60,565 nucleotides of DNA from Gemmatimonadota bacterium. GTDB taxonomy: Bacteria > Gemmatimonadota > Gemmatimonadetes > Gemmatimonadales > Gemmatimonadaceae. The notes under the pieces are model-generated. The model did no database searches, was not told where the DNA came from, and worked only from the letters and a program-made list of their open reading frames with translations. The translations under genes and the position numbers were made by a program. This document shows positions 16,745-28,080 of this stretch, piece after piece. The stretch's first letter is position 1. Every line of letters starts with the position of its first letter. The stretch covers positions 1 to 60,565 of the forward strand of contig JARIFA010000008.1 in the NCBI GenBank assembly GCA_031127075.1, in the 5' to 3' direction.

Positions 16745-17658
16745 TCAGCCCAGCGGCTCGCCGCCGATCAGCGCCGCCATCACCGCCTTCTGCACGTGCA
16801 GGCGGTTCTCCGCCTCGTCCCAGATGCGACTCTGCGGCCCCTCGAGCACATCGGCGGCAACCTCCTCGCCGCGGTGGGCCGGGAGGCAGTGGAGGAAGAT
16901 CGCCGCCCGATCGGCGGCGGCCATCAGCGCCGCGTCGACCTGGAAGTCCGCAAAGGCCTCTGCCCGCACCGCCTGCTCCTCCTCCTGCCCCATCGACGCC
17001 CAGACGTCGGTGGTCACCACGTGCGCGCCGGCCACCGCCTCGCGCGGGTCGCGCACGAGCGTGACGCGCCCCCCCGCCTGCGCGCGCGCGAGGATCGCGG
17101 GATCCGGGTCGTAGCCCAGCGGGCAAGCGAGGCGCAGCTCGAATTCGAGAAGGTCGGCGGCGTCGCACCAGCTGTTCGCCATGTTGTTCCCATCGCCGAT
17201 CCAGGCGATCCGCTTCCCCTCGAACGTGCCGAGGTGCTGCTGCACCGTGAGGAGGTCGGCGAGGATCTGGCAGGGATGATGCAGATCGGTGAGCCCGTTG
17301 ATGACCGGCACCTGCGAGGCCGCGGCGTACTCCTCGACCTCCGCGTGCGCGAAGGTGCGGATCATGAGGCCGTCGACCATCCGGTCGAGCACACGCGCGG
17401 TGTCCTTCACCGGCTCGCCGCGCCCGAGCTGCACATCGCGCGGCGTGAGGAAGATCGGGTGCGCGCCGAGCTGCCAGGCCCCCACCTCGAACGAGACGCG
17501 CGTCCGCGTGGACGACTTCATGAACAGCATCGCGAACGCCTTCCCCGCGAGCGGCCGCGCGGTATAGGCGCCGAGGCGCATGCGGTCGGCGAGCGCGAAG
17601 AGCGCGCGGAGCTCGGCGGGCGAGAAGTCGCGGAGCGTGAGGAAGTCGCGGTGGGGCG

Positions 17659-17662
<4 letters not shown>
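16745..17662 (-). CDS. argF: Ornithine carbamoyltransferase
   Basis: 305 residues, GTG start at 17662 overlapping the hslU stop. Carbamoyl-phosphate site SSTRTR (Ser51-Arg55), HPCQ at 129-132 and the ornithine-binding HCLPAHRGEE (His258-Cys259-Leu260-Pro261) are all intact, which distinguishes it from aspartate carbamoyltransferase. DLHHPCQ and LGRGEPVKDTARVL are also characteristic. It makes citrulline from ornithine in arginine synthesis. No other arg gene is in the window; the gene instead hangs on the topA-trmFO-xerC-hslVU unit, in the place codY holds in Bacillus. Confidence 0.95.
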
Positions 17663-19094
<1,432 letters not shown>

Positions 19095-19095
<1 letters not shown>

Positions 19096-19640
19096 CAGGC
19101 GCTCGGCTCGACGACGGTGATCCGCGTGTTCGTGAACACGCAGATCTCGCCGGCGATCGTCATCGCCCGCCGCACGACCTCCGCCGGCGGCAGCGCCGTC
19201 TCGCGCACGAGGGCGCGGGCCGCCGCGAGGGCGTAGGACCCCCCCGAGCCGATCGCGAGGATGCCATCATCCGGCTCGATCAGCTCCCCCGTGCCGGAGA
19301 GGATGAAGCCGTGGTCGCGATCGACGACGATCAGCAGCGCTTCGAGCCGCCGCAGCGCCCGGTCCGACCGCCAGTCCTTGGCGAGCTCCACGGCGGCCCG
19401 CTGAAGGTTGCCCGGATGGCGCTCAAGCTTCTCCTCGAAGCGCTCGAAGAGCGTCAGCGCATCGGCGGCGGCCCCTGCGAATCCGGCGAGCACCTTCCCC
19501 CCCTTCAGCGCGCGCACCTTCACCGCCCCGGACTTCATCACGGTGTCGCCGACCGTGACCTGGCCGTCGCCGCCGATGGCGACCTCACCGTCACGTCGGA
19601 CGGCGAGGATGGTGGTGGCGTGGATCGTGGGGAGGGTCAT
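19095..19640 (-). CDS. hslV: ATP-dependent protease proteolytic subunit HslV
   Basis: 181 residues. [23 protein letters not shown] shows the proteasome-like N-terminal nucleophile: processing after Ala8 would expose Thr9 (mature TTILAV, as in E. coli HslV TTIVSV). The Firmicutes homologue ClpQ uses Ser, so this is the Thr type. [16 protein letters not shown] and [16 protein letters not shown] are family motifs. It forms the double-hexamer peptidase core capped by HslU. Sixty bases separate it from xerC. Confidence 0.96.
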
Positions 19641-19700
19641 CGGGGAAAGATAATGGCGGCTCGGACGGCTGCGGGGCGCCGGGTGGCCGGCCGCGACGCC

Positions 19701-20630
19701 TCAGGCACGCGGGTGCGCCTGCCGATGCACCTGTTGCAGCCGCTCGACCGACGTATGGGTGTAGATCTGGGTGGTGGTGATGCTCGCGTGGCCCAGGAGT
19801 TCCTGGACCGCACGCAGATCCGCCCCCCCATCGAGGAGATGCGTGGCGAAGGTGTGTCGGAGCGCGTGCGTGCTGAGGCCGGCCCCCTCGTCCACCTCCC
19901 CGAGCCGCGCCACCACCGCGTCGTGGAGCGCGCGGGCGCTGAGGCGCGTCCCTCGCCGGCTGAGGAAGCAGGCGGTCCGGTCCCCCGTGGGCCCCACCTG
20001 AGCCAGGAGTGCATCGCGGGCCCGCTCGTACTCCCGGAGCGCGCGCTGCGCCGGCTCCCCGACCGGGACGATCCGTTCCTTCCGCCCCTTCCCGCGCACC
20101 TTCACCACGCCGCCGAGGAGGTCGAGGTCCCGCCGGTCGATGCCGCGGAGCTCCGAGAGCCGGAGCCCCGCCGTGTAGAAGAGTTCGAGGATGGCGAGGT
20201 CGCGCACGTCGGTGAAGCGCCCCGCCTGCGCCCGGGTCGCCGCGGCGGTGAGCATCGTCTCCACCTGCGCGCGGTCGAGATGCCCGGGGAGGTGACGATC
20301 GAGCTTCGGGGATCCGACGGCGCGCGCCGGGTTCGCCTCCACCAGATCGGCACGATGCAGGAAACGGAAGAAGGAGCGCGCCGCGCTGAGCATCCGCGCG
20401 CTCGACCGCTTCGAGAGGCCTCGGCGCGCGAGCTGCGCGAGCCACGCGCGCATCGCGAGCCGGTCGATCGTCTCCCACGCCACCGTCTCGACGCCCAGGT
20501 GCCCCCGCAGGAAGGCCTGCAGCCCCTCGAGGTCGCGGCGGTACGCCGTCACGGTGTTGGGCGAGACGTCGCGCTCCTTCTCGAGGAAGGTGAGGAACGC
20601 CGCGACGGCGTCGTCCGCGGACGCGGTCAC
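19701..20630 (-). CDS. xerC: Tyrosine recombinase XerC
   Basis: 309 residues, GTG start at 20630 overlapping the trmFO stop (GTGA). SAM-like N-terminal core-binding domain (about 8-100) and catalytic domain with the complete set Arg157, Lys181, His255, Arg258, His281 and nucleophile Tyr290 (TTTQIYTHT). Length and gene context mark it as the housekeeping chromosome-dimer-resolution enzyme acting at dif with FtsK, not an integron or phage integrase. Confidence 0.93.
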   Translation of the reverse strand: MTASADDAVAAFLTFLEKERDVSPNTVTAYRRDLEGLQAFLRGHLGVETVAWETIDRLAMRAWLAQLARRGLSKRSSARMLSAARSFFRFLHRADLVEANPARAVGSPKLDRHLPGHLDRAQVETMLTAAATRAQAGRFTDVRDLAILELFYTAGLRLSELRGIDRRDLDLLGGVVKVRGKGRKERIVPVGEPAQRALREYERARDALLAQVGPTGDRTACFLSRRGTRLSARALHDAVVARLGEVDEGAGLSTHALRHTFATHLLDGGADLRAVQELLGHASITTTQIYTHTSVERLQQVHRQAHPRA

Positions 20631-22009
20631 CGCACGTCCTGGGGGGACGTGTCAGGCCGCACGGCCTCGGGCACACGGAACGGCACGCGGTGGGCCTCGG
20701 CCCATGTCTGCAGGTCGGTGAGTGCGCGCGCAGCGTACCGCTCGCGCTTCACCACCTTGTCGCGCGGCGGGTCGGACAACTCGTCGATGAGGCCGAAGTT
20801 GGCGTTCATCGGCTGGAAGTGCGCCGGGTCCGCCTCGCGGAGATATCGATAGAGCGCGCCGAGCATCGTCGTGGTCGGTGGCAGGACCGCCGCCTCGCCC
20901 CGGAGGAGTCGGTCGAGATTCACCGCGGCGAGTAACCCCGTCGCGGTGCTCTCGGTATACCCCTCGACGCCGGTGAGCTGGCCGGCGAACAGCGTCGTCG
21001 GCGCGTCGCGGAGCGCGAGATGCGGCGCGAGTGTCGCGGGGGCGTTGAGATACGAATTCCGGTGGATGCTGCCGAACCGGAGGAACTCGGCCTCGGCGAG
21101 ACCGGGAATCATCCGGATGACCTTCTGCTGCTCGCCGATGCGCATCCGCGTCTGGAAGCCGACGAGGTTCCACATCCGGCCCGCCGTGTCCTCGCGCCGG
21201 AGCTGCACCACCGCCCAGGGGCGCGTCCCCGTGCGCGGATCCCGCAGGCCGACGGGCTTCATCGGGCCGTGTCGCAGCGTCTCCCGCCCACGACGCGCCA
21301 TCTCCTCGACGGGCATACACCCCTCGAAATACGGGACGTCGTCGAAGGCATGCGCGGTGAACTGGTCCGCGGCGATGAGCGCGTCGATGAAGGCGTCGTA
21401 CTCCTCGCGTGACATCGGGCAGTTGAGATACGCCCCGCCGTCCGCCGCGCCTCCCGCCATCGTCTCCTTGTCCCAGCGCGCCTGTCGGAAGGCGACCGTG
21501 TGATCGATCGACTCCGCCGACACGACCGGCGCGATCGCATCGTAGAACGCGAGCCCGGTGACGCCGAGTCGTTCGCGGATCGCCCCCGCGAGCGCGTCAC
21601 TCGTGAGCGGTCCCGTCGCGACGATACCAGGCGTGGGGAGGGTGCTGATCTCGCCGCGCTCGACGGTGATGCGCGGGTGCGCGTGCACACGGTCGTGGAC
21701 GAACGCACTGAACACCTCGCGGTCGACGGCGAGCGCGGACCCCGCCGGCACGCGAGCGGCGTCGGCGGCCTCGAGCACGAGACAGCCGAAGGCACGCATC
21801 TCCGCCTTCAGCAGGCCGTGCGCGTTCGTGACCTCGGTGCTCTTGAAGGTGTTCGAGCAGACGAGCTCGGCGAGCCGATCGGTCTGGTGCGCGGGGGTGC
21901 CGCGCACGGGGCGCATCTCGTGCAGCACGACATCGTGCCCGCGCTCCGCCAACTGAAAGGCGGCCTCGCTCCCGGCGAGGCCGCCCCCGACCACGTGGAT
22001 CAGCGCCAC
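20627..22009 (-). CDS. trmFO: Methylenetetrahydrofolate-tRNA-(uracil-5-)-methyltransferase TrmFO
   Basis: 460 residues from GTG 22009, four bases after the topA stop; the frame stays open upstream inside topA but is Arg-rich shadow there. FAD motif IHVVGGGLAGSEAAFQLAERG begins at residue 3-4. ELVCSNTFKSTEVTNAHGLL and YFEGCMPVEEMARRG (with the conserved second cysteine) are diagnostic. It methylates U54 of tRNA to ribothymidine using methylene-THF and FADH2, the folate-dependent alternative to TrmA. Translationally linked with xerC downstream. Confidence 0.96.
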   Translation of the reverse strand: MALIHVVGGGLAGSEAAFQLAERGHDVVLHEMRPVRGTPAHQTDRLAELVCSNTFKSTEVTNAHGLLKAEMRAFGCLVLEAADAARVPAGSALAVDREVFSAFVHDRVHAHPRITVERGEISTLPTPGIVATGPLTSDALAGAIRERLGVTGLAFYDAIAPVVSAESIDHTVAFRQARWDKETMAGGAADGGAYLNCPMSREEYDAFIDALIAADQFTAHAFDDVPYFEGCMPVEEMARRGRETLRHGPMKPVGLRDPRTGTRPWAVVQLRREDTAGRMWNLVGFQTRMRIGEQQKVIRMIPGLAEAEFLRFGSIHRNSYLNAPATLAPHLALRDAPTTLFAGQLTGVEGYTESTATGLLAAVNLDRLLRGEAAVLPPTTTMLGALYRYLREADPAHFQPMNANFGLIDELSDPPRDKVVKRERYAARALTDLQTWAEAHRVPFRVPEAVRPDTSPQDVR

Positions 22010-22013
22010 CGGG

Positions 22014-24494
22014 TCACCCAGCCGCCTCCGCCGTCTCCGCCGCTCCCTCCTCGGTGCCCTCACCCACGACGTCCCACTCGTTCTGGCACTTGAGGCAGCG
22101 CCGGAACGCGCCGCGCGCCTTGGTGCTCCGCGCCTCGGCGCCGGCGAAGCCGCAATCCGGGCATGCATCGGCGACGGGCTTCTCCCAGCAGACGAAGTCG
22201 CAGTTCGGGTAGTTCTCACAGCCGTAGAAGGCCTTCCCGCGCTTCTTCGACTTCCGAGCCGCGAGGTCCCCGCCGTCCTTGGGGCACTTCACCCCGGTCG
22301 GCATCGACTTGGTCCCCTTGCACTTGGGGAAGGTCGTGCAGCCGAGGAACTCGCCGCTCTTGGAGCGCCGAACGATCATCGGGGTCACCCCGCAGAGCGG
22401 GCACGGGACCTCGACGTACCGCTTCTCCTTCACCTCGCCCTTGAGCGGCCGGGTGAAGGTGCACGCCTTGGGATGGTTCTCGCAGGCCACGAACGGCCCG
22501 AAGAAGCCGCCCTTCGGCACAAGCCGCCCACCGCAGGTCGGGCACCGCTCGGCGTCGAGCCCCGAGAGATCGTGCGCCTCACGGATGAGCGCCTCCGCAT
22601 CGACCGAGCCGAGCGCCTCGGAGAAGGGCGACCAGAAATCCTCGAGGACGCGCTGCCAGCGGAGCTGGCCCTCCTCGACGTGGTCGAGCTCCGCCTCCAT
22701 CCGCGCGGTGAAGCCCACATCGAACTCCCGCGGGAACTGCTTCACCATCACCTTCTCGACCGACTCGCCGAGCGGCGTGGGGAAGAAGCGCCGCTGCTGC
22801 AGTTCGGCGTAGTGCCGCTCGGTCAGCGTCGAGATGATCGAGGCGTAGGTGGAGGGGCGCCCGATGCCGAGCTTCTCGAGCTCCTTCACGAGCGACGCCT
22901 CGGAGAAGCGCGGCGGCGGCTCGGTGAAGTGCTGCGAGGGGTCGATGGACCGGACGGGGACGCGCTCGCCCGCGACGATCGCCGGCAGCGCCTGCTCGTC
23001 TTCGAGCGTGCGGTGATCGCCCTCTTCGGTGGCTTCCTTGTAGATGGCGAGGAAGCCCTGGAACTTCACGACCGACCCCGTCGCGCGGAACAGGTAGCGC
23101 CCGAGGTCGAAGTCGACGGTGGTGGTATCGAACACCGCCGGCGTCATCTGGGAGGCCATGAAGCGCTGCCAGATGAGGGTATAGAGCTTGAGCTGGTCGG
23201 GCGTCAGGTACGCGGCGACCGACTCCGGGGTGCGCGCCGGATCGGTCGGCCGGATCCCCTCGTGCGCGCCCTGCGCGGCGTCACCGCCGGCGTCGGCGTA
23301 GAGCTGCGGCGCCGCCGGGAGATACGGGGCCGGGAACGACGCCTGGAGCACGGCGCGTGCCGCAGCGGCGGCCGACTCCGCCACGCGGACGTGGTCGGTA
23401 CGCATGTAGGTGATGAGGCCGACCGCGCCCTCGGCACTCGAGAGCTGCACGCCTTCGTACAGGTTCTGCGCGACGCGCATCGTCCGCTTGGAGCCGAAGC
23501 CGAGCTTCTTCGCGGCCTCCTGCTGCAGGGTACTCGTGCGGAACGGCGCCTCGGGGCGCTTCCGTCGCTCGCGCTGCTTGAGGTCGGTCACATCGAAGAA
23601 GGTCCGCGCCGCGCAGTCGGCGACGATTGCCCGCGCGGCCGCCTCGGTGGAGATGACCGGCTTCGCCCCGTCGAGGTGATGCAGCTTCGCGACGAAGGGC
23701 TGCCCCTCGTGCTCGAGCCGCGCGGTGATCTTCCAATACTCCTGCGCGTTGAAGGCGCGGATCTCGCGCTCACGCTCCACGAGGAGCCGCAGCGCCACCG
23801 TCTGCACGCGCCCCGCCGAGAGCCCCTTCTTCACCGTCTTCCAGAGCACCGGGCTCGCCTTGTAGCCCACAAGGCGATCGAGCACGCGGCGCGCCTGTTG
23901 CGCATCAACCTTCTTCTGATCGATCTGCCGCGCCTCATCGAGGGCGGCACGGACCGCGTCCTTGGTGATTTCGTAGAAGAGGGCGCGCTTGATCGGCGGC
24001 GCCTTCGCCCCCGAGATCTGCGACTCCACGTGCCAGGCGATCGCCTCGCCCTCACGGTCGGGGTCGGTCGCGATGAAGACGGCCTTCGCGGTCTTCGCGG
24101 CGCTCTTCAGCTCCGCGACGGTCTTCTCCTTGCCGGGGATCGTCACGTACTGCGGCTCGAAGCCCTGCGCCGGATCGATCCCGATCTGCTTCACCGGGAG
24201 GTCACGGATGTGCCCGACGGTGGCCCGGACGAGGTACTGGTTGCCGAGGTATTTGCCGATGGTCTTCGCCTTCGCGGGCGACTCGACGATGACGAGGGAC
24301 TTCCCCGCCGCGGCCTGCGCCGCCCCCTCGTCGTGCGGGAGCACCGGCTCCTCGATGACGCGCCTGGCTCGGGTCGCGGAGGTCCGCGCCGCCGATCCGG
24401 TGCCCTTCTTGGCGGCCTTCTTGGCCGCCGTCTTCTTCGGCGCCGAGGCGGATTTCGCCGCGGCCTTCTTTGACGTTTTCTTGGTGGTCGCCAT
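22014..24494 (-). CDS. topA: DNA topoisomerase I
   Basis: 826 residues from ATG 24494. A Lys/Ala-rich N-terminal extension (about 1-60) precedes the TOPRIM domain (KSLVIVESPAKAKTIGKYLG; FIATDPDREGEAIAW). The active-site tyrosine is Tyr363 in GLITYMRTD. Four C-terminal zinc ribbons carry CPTC, CPLC, CPKD and CPDC starts, the third with only part of the cysteines. It relaxes negative supercoils. Start choice: the codons upstream of 24494 overlap the aroK stop and a promoter-like sequence. Confidence 0.96.
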   Translation of the reverse strand: MATTKKTSKKAAAKSASAPKKTAAKKAAKKGTGSAARTSATRARRVIEEPVLPHDEGAAQAAAGKSLVIVESPAKAKTIGKYLGNQYLVRATVGHIRDLPVKQIGIDPAQGFEPQYVTIPGKEKTVAELKSAAKTAKAVFIATDPDREGEAIAWHVESQISGAKAPPIKRALFYEITKDAVRAALDEARQIDQKKVDAQQARRVLDRLVGYKASPVLWKTVKKGLSAGRVQTVALRLLVEREREIRAFNAQEYWKITARLEHEGQPFVAKLHHLDGAKPVISTEAAARAIVADCAARTFFDVTDLKQRERRKRPEAPFRTSTLQQEAAKKLGFGSKRTMRVAQNLYEGVQLSSAEGAVGLITYMRTDHVRVAESAAAAARAVLQASFPAPYLPAAPQLYADAGGDAAQGAHEGIRPTDPARTPESVAAYLTPDQLKLYTLIWQRFMASQMTPAVFDTTTVDFDLGRYLFRATGSVVKFQGFLAIYKEATEEGDHRTLEDEQALPAIVAGERVPVRSIDPSQHFTEPPPRFSEASLVKELEKLGIGRPSTYASIISTLTERHYAELQQRRFFPTPLGESVEKVMVKQFPREFDVGFTARMEAELDHVEEGQLRWQRVLEDFWSPFSEALGSVDAEALIREAHDLSGLDAERCPTCGGRLVPKGGFFGPFVACENHPKACTFTRPLKGEVKEKRYVEVPCPLCGVTPMIVRRSKSGEFLGCTTFPKCKGTKSMPTGVKCPKDGGDLAARKSKKRGKAFYGCENYPNCDFVCWEKPVADACPDCGFAGAEARSTKARGAFRRCLKCQNEWDVVGEGTEEGAAETAEAAG

Positions 24495-24504
24495 TAGGTC
24501 GGCT

Positions 24505-24533
24505 ATCCTAGTCCCCTGTTCACCCCGATGCAA
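24505..24533 (-). promoter_or_regulatory. Sigma70-like promoter for topA
   Basis: On the minus strand TTGCAT (24528-24533) and TAGGAT (24505-24510) are separated by exactly 17 bases. The predicted transcription start would lie only a few bases before the topA ATG at 24494, giving a near-leaderless message, and no well-placed Shine-Dalgarno is seen there. The promoter lies across the aroK stop codon in a locally AT-rich patch. Match to consensus is partial. Confidence 0.35.
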
Positions 24534-25065
24534 GCGCTACTATAATAGCGGCGACCTCGCCCGGCGTCATCGAATCAACGCTAATCGTATGATTTGCTTG
24601 CACATAGAGACCTTTTCGGCGTGCCTCGAGCCGCGCGATTCTCTGGGCCGGATCGTCATCTCCCACCAGGGGTCGGCGCTCGGCCGACCCCGCCAGACGG
24701 TCGGCCGCGACCGCCGGGCTGACCTGCAGATGGACACCGATGAGACCGTGGCCGACGTGGCGCTGATGCGACGGGTCCTCGATCCAGCCGGCCCCCGGAG
24801 CGAGCACGACAGGCCCAGCGGCCTCCGCCAGCACCTGCGCGGTCATCCGGCGCTCCCAGGCCCGGAAGAACGCCTCACCCTGGGTGGCGAAGATCTCGGC
24901 CACCGAGATCCCTGCGGCGGCTTCAATCGCCCGGTCCAGGTCCACCGCACGCCAGCCCAGGGCGGCGGCGACGAGCGGGGCGACGGTGCTCTTCCCCGCG
25001 CCGGGGAGCCCGAGCAGGACGACGCCGCGGGGCGCGGCGGGGTCAGCGGACGCGGTCGGCGACAC
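24520..25065 (-). CDS. aroK: Shikimate kinase
   Basis: 181 residues from GTG 25065, giving a 23-base overlap with the end of aroC; other starts in the overlap are possible. P-loop GLPGAGKST (Lys25), DLDRAIE for shikimate/Mg binding, FRAWERRM with the substrate arginine, RPLVG lid motif and EARRKGLY. The glycine triplet after Walker B is GAG (APGAGW) rather than the usual GGG. It phosphorylates shikimate in aromatic amino-acid synthesis. The last 25 codons are richer in A/T than the neighbours and hold the topA promoter. Confidence 0.9.
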   Translation of the reverse strand: MSPTASADPAAPRGVVLLGLPGAGKSTVAPLVAAALGWRAVDLDRAIEAAAGISVAEIFATQGEAFFRAWERRMTAQVLAEAAGPVVLAPGAGWIEDPSHQRHVGHGLIGVHLQVSPAVAADRLAGSAERRPLVGDDDPAQRIARLEARRKGLYVQANHTISVDSMTPGEVAAIIVALASG

Positions 25066-26242
25066 GCGCGAGGTAGCCGTCGACGTTGCGACGGAGCTCG
25101 CCGAGGGAATCGCCGCCGAACTTCTCCAGCATCGCATCGGCGAGGATGAGCGCGGTCATCGCCTCGGCGATGACCCCCATCGCCGGGACCGCGGTGACAT
25201 CGCTGCGTTCCGCCGCCGCGGCGGCGGTCTGCCCCGTCGCCACATCCACCGTGCCGAGGGGACGCATCAGCGTCGAGATCGGCTTCATCGCCACGCGGAG
25301 GACGAGTGGTTCCCCCGTGGTCATCCCGCCCTCGAGGCCACCGGCCCGGTTCGTCCGGCGCGCGACATTGCCTCGGCGCGCGTCACCGGGGTGCGGGACG
25401 ATCTCGTCGTGCACCGTCGACCCGCGGCGCGCCGCCGCGGCGAAGCCATCCCCCATCTCGACCCCCTTCACCGCCGGGATCGAGCAGAGCGCCTGGGCGA
25501 GTCGGCCATCGAGTTTGCGGTCCCAGCTCACGTGCGAGCCCAGCCCGACGGGGAGGCCGCGCACCACGACCTCGGCGACACCACCCACCGTATCGCCTTC
25601 AACCTTCGCCGCGTCGATCGCGACACGCATCGCCTCGGCCGCCACCGGATCGAGGCATCGGACGTCGGAGGCGTCCGCGGCGGCGTTGATGTCGTCCGGC
25701 AGCACCGCGAGCGCGGGGGCGTCGACGCCGGCGAGCTGCACGACGTGGCTCCCGATGGAGACCCCGAGCTCTACGAGGAGCCGGCGCGCCACCGCACCGG
25801 CTGCCACGCGGGCCGTCGTCTCGCGCGCGGAGGCGCGCTCGAGGATATCCCGTGCATCGGCGCGGTCGTACTTGAGGAGGCCGGTGAGGTCCGCGTGACC
25901 CGGGCGCACGCGCGTCAGCTGCCGACGGCGGCCCGCTGGCGCGTCATCCTCCGCACGAGGGGCGGGATCCATGATGGCTTCCCAGTTCGCCCAGTCGCGG
26001 TTGGGGACCAGCAGCGTGATGGGCGAGCCCAGCGTCTCGCCGGCGCGGATGCCCGAGAGGAACTCGACCTGATCGTGCTCGATGACCATCCGCCGACCGC
26101 GGCCGTAACCCTGCTGTCGCCGCGCGAGCTCGCCGTCGATGTGCGCGGCGAGGAGCGGGAGACCCGCGGGGACGCCCTCGAGGATCGCGAGGACGGCGGG
26201 GCCGTGGGATTCGCCCGCCGTCGTGAACCGTACCCGCCCCAT
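25043..26242 (-). CDS. aroC: Chorismate synthase
   Basis: 399 residues from ATG 26242 (in-frame GTG at 26245 is possible). [17 protein letters not shown], the conserved GESHG N-terminal signature; [41 protein letters not shown]-like region read here as [16 protein letters not shown]; and AMKPISTL near the C-terminus. It converts EPSP to chorismate with reduced FMN. It lies 29 bases after pilQ and overlaps aroK, the pilMNOPQ-aro arrangement known from Proteobacteria but with aroC inserted. Confidence 0.96.
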   Translation of the reverse strand: MGRVRFTTAGESHGPAVLAILEGVPAGLPLLAAHIDGELARRQQGYGRGRRMVIEHDQVEFLSGIRAGETLGSPITLLVPNRDWANWEAIMDPAPRAEDDAPAGRRRQLTRVRPGHADLTGLLKYDRADARDILERASARETTARVAAGAVARRLLVELGVSIGSHVVQLAGVDAPALAVLPDDINAAADASDVRCLDPVAAEAMRVAIDAAKVEGDTVGGVAEVVVRGLPVGLGSHVSWDRKLDGRLAQALCSIPAVKGVEMGDGFAAAARRGSTVHDEIVPHPGDARRGNVARRTNRAGGLEGGMTTGEPLVLRVAMKPISTLMRPLGTVDVATGQTAAAAAERSDVTAVPAMGVIAEAMTALILADAMLEKFGGDSLGELRRNVDGYLARVADRVR

Positions 26243-26271
26243 CACATTCGGACCGCGCCGGCGTCGCCGGC

Positions 26272-28080
26272 TTACGGCGCCGGCGGCCGGACGAGGTCGC
26301 CCTCGTCCACGATGTGCGGCGTGACCAGGATCAGCAGATCCTGTTTGCGCTGCTCCTCGCGCTCCTGCCGGAAGAAGCGGCCGACCCACGGGAGATTCGA
26401 GAGGATCGGGATCCCGGAGACGAGCTTGGTGGTCTGCGTCTGGGTGAGCCCGGCGATGACCGCCGTCTCACCGTCCGCGACGAGCACTTCGTTGGTGGCG
26501 GTCCGCTCGGTGATGCTCGGCCCGGCCTCGGTGATGGAGAGGAGCGACTGCTGCGTCGCCTTGATCTTGAGCGCGATCAGGCGGTTCGATGTGACGTGCG
26601 GCGTCACGTCGAGGCCGATCCCGATCTTCTGCCGGAAGATCTGCGGCGCGACGGCCTGGATCTGGCCCGGGATCGCCGGCGGCGTGAGCAGGAAGGCCTG
26701 CTCGGTCCCGGCGAACAGGGTGGCCTCGCGATTGTCGATCGTCGTCGTGCTCGGCTCCGCCTGGATGTCGGAGAGCTGCTGCGTGGTGAGCGCGTCGAGG
26801 AACGTCGTCAGGTTGTTCCCGCCGATCGCCATCGTGTAGATGAGCGAGAGGGCGGAGGAGCTGCGGAAGAGCCGGTTCGCGTTCGCGACGCCGGAGAAGG
26901 CGTCGCCGCCCAGGGCGACGGTGAAGTTCCCGCCACCCGCGACGCGCGGGAGGAGCGCGTTCTGGAAGTTGGGGACCGCCGCATTCGCCGCGGTCCCCAC
27001 GTCGTAGCTGAGGCCGAGCTCCTCGGTGGCCGACCGATCGACGGAGATGATCTTCGCGCGAATCGCGATCTGCGGGGTGCGACGGTCGAGCTCCTTCACG
27101 TAGCGTACGATCTCCGGGAGGCGCGAGACCGTCTCGGTGATGATGACGCTGTTCGTCTTGGCATCGACGGCCACCGTGCCGCGGCCGCACGAACCGGGAG
27201 CCGGGGCAGCGGCCGCACCGGGCGGGGCGTCGGGCGCCGCCTCGGCGCCGGCCGCCGTCGAGCAGACCGCAAGGAGCGTGCGGAGCGTCGTGGCGAGGTC
27301 GATCGCCGTCGCGTAGTTGATGGAGACGATCTGCGAGACGAGCGGCTCGGTCGCCGAGCGCTTCGAGATGTTGTCGTAGGTGTCGATCGTGATGATCCCC
27401 GTGGTGTCCTCCACCGCGGAGAACCCGTACGCCTGCAGGATCTTCTGGAGGGCGACGTCCCACGCCTGCCCCGCGATCTCCGCCGTCACCGACGCCTCGA
27501 CCGTCGGGCCGGTGATGAACGTCTTGCCGGAGACCGAGGCGAAGGCAGCGATCACCTCGCGGATCGGCATGTCGACGAACGAGAAGTTCGCGCGGGCGGC
27601 CTGGGTGCGCTGCTGGGCGGGCGTCGGGGCCTCGATCGTCGGTGCAGCCGTCGGGGTCGGGGCCGCGACCGCGGTGCCGACCGATGCGCCCGGCAGGCCC
27701 TCCACCGCGATGCGCAGCTCGCCGGCGCCGCGCACGATGCGGTACCCCCGCTCGCGATCGAGGTCCACGACCACGCGGACGACCGACGCGGCGTATTGGG
27801 CGAGGCGGACGTTCGTCACCCCCCCGCGGGCCACGCGGTCATAGCTGACCCCGCTGCGCATCTCGGCACCCCGCAGGTCGACCACGATCCGGTGCGGGTC
27901 GGTGAGGCGAAAATCGCTGACGGTCACGTCCCCATCGAGGGCCAGGACGACGTCGGTGCCGGCGGCGCCGACCTCGACGCGGATGGCGGTCACGGCGGCG
28001 TCGGCGGTGGCGGCCGACAGCGGCGCGCCGAACGCAGACAAGAGGGCGAGCGTAGCGGTGGCGACGATGGTACGCCTCAT
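26272..28080 (-). CDS. pilQ: Type IV pilus secretin PilQ
   Basis: 602 residues with an N-terminal signal peptide ([20 protein letters not shown]). An AMIN domain (about 30-115, [16 protein letters not shown]) would bind peptidoglycan; N-domains follow ([16 protein letters not shown], about 165-265, and about 265-345 with [19 protein letters not shown]); the secretin core occupies about 370-595 with [17 protein letters not shown] and [15 protein letters not shown]. It forms the outer-membrane pore. One AMIN domain makes it shorter than Pseudomonas PilQ. An Ala/Gly/Pro insertion with cysteines lies around 280-305. Last pil gene before aroC; coupled to pilP by ATGA. Confidence 0.95.
   Translation of the reverse strand: MRRTIVATATLALLSAFGAPLSAATADAAVTAIRVEVGAAGTDVVLALDGDVTVSDFRLTDPHRIVVDLRGAEMRSGVSYDRVARGGVTNVRLAQYAASVVRVVVDLDRERGYRIVRGAGELRIAVEGLPGASVGTAVAAPTPTAAPTIEAPTPAQQRTQAARANFSFVDMPIREVIAAFASVSGKTFITGPTVEASVTAEIAGQAWDVALQKILQAYGFSAVEDTTGIITIDTYDNISKRSATEPLVSQIVSINYATAIDLATTLRTLLAVCSTAAGAEAAPDAPPGAAAAPAPGSCGRGTVAVDAKTNSVIITETVSRLPEIVRYVKELDRRTPQIAIRAKIISVDRSATEELGLSYDVGTAANAAVPNFQNALLPRVAGGGNFTVALGGDAFSGVANANRLFRSSSALSLIYTMAIGGNNLTTFLDALTTQQLSDIQAEPSTTTIDNREATLFAGTEQAFLLTPPAIPGQIQAVAPQIFRQKIGIGLDVTPHVTSNRLIALKIKATQQSLLSITEAGPSITERTATNEVLVADGETAVIAGLTQTQTTKLVSGIPILSNLPWVGRFFRQEREEQRKQDLLILVTPHIVDEGDLVRPPAP

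Noticed and set aside
19701-20630. Tyrosine recombinase as sign of a mobile element
   Set aside because: Catalytic set, length and position between trmFO and hslV identify housekeeping XerC; no att-like repeats, phage genes or tRNA lie nearby.
24541-24546. Perfect TATAAT on the plus strand
   Set aside because: It lies within the last aroK codons, there is no plus-strand gene downstream, and no -35 at proper distance.
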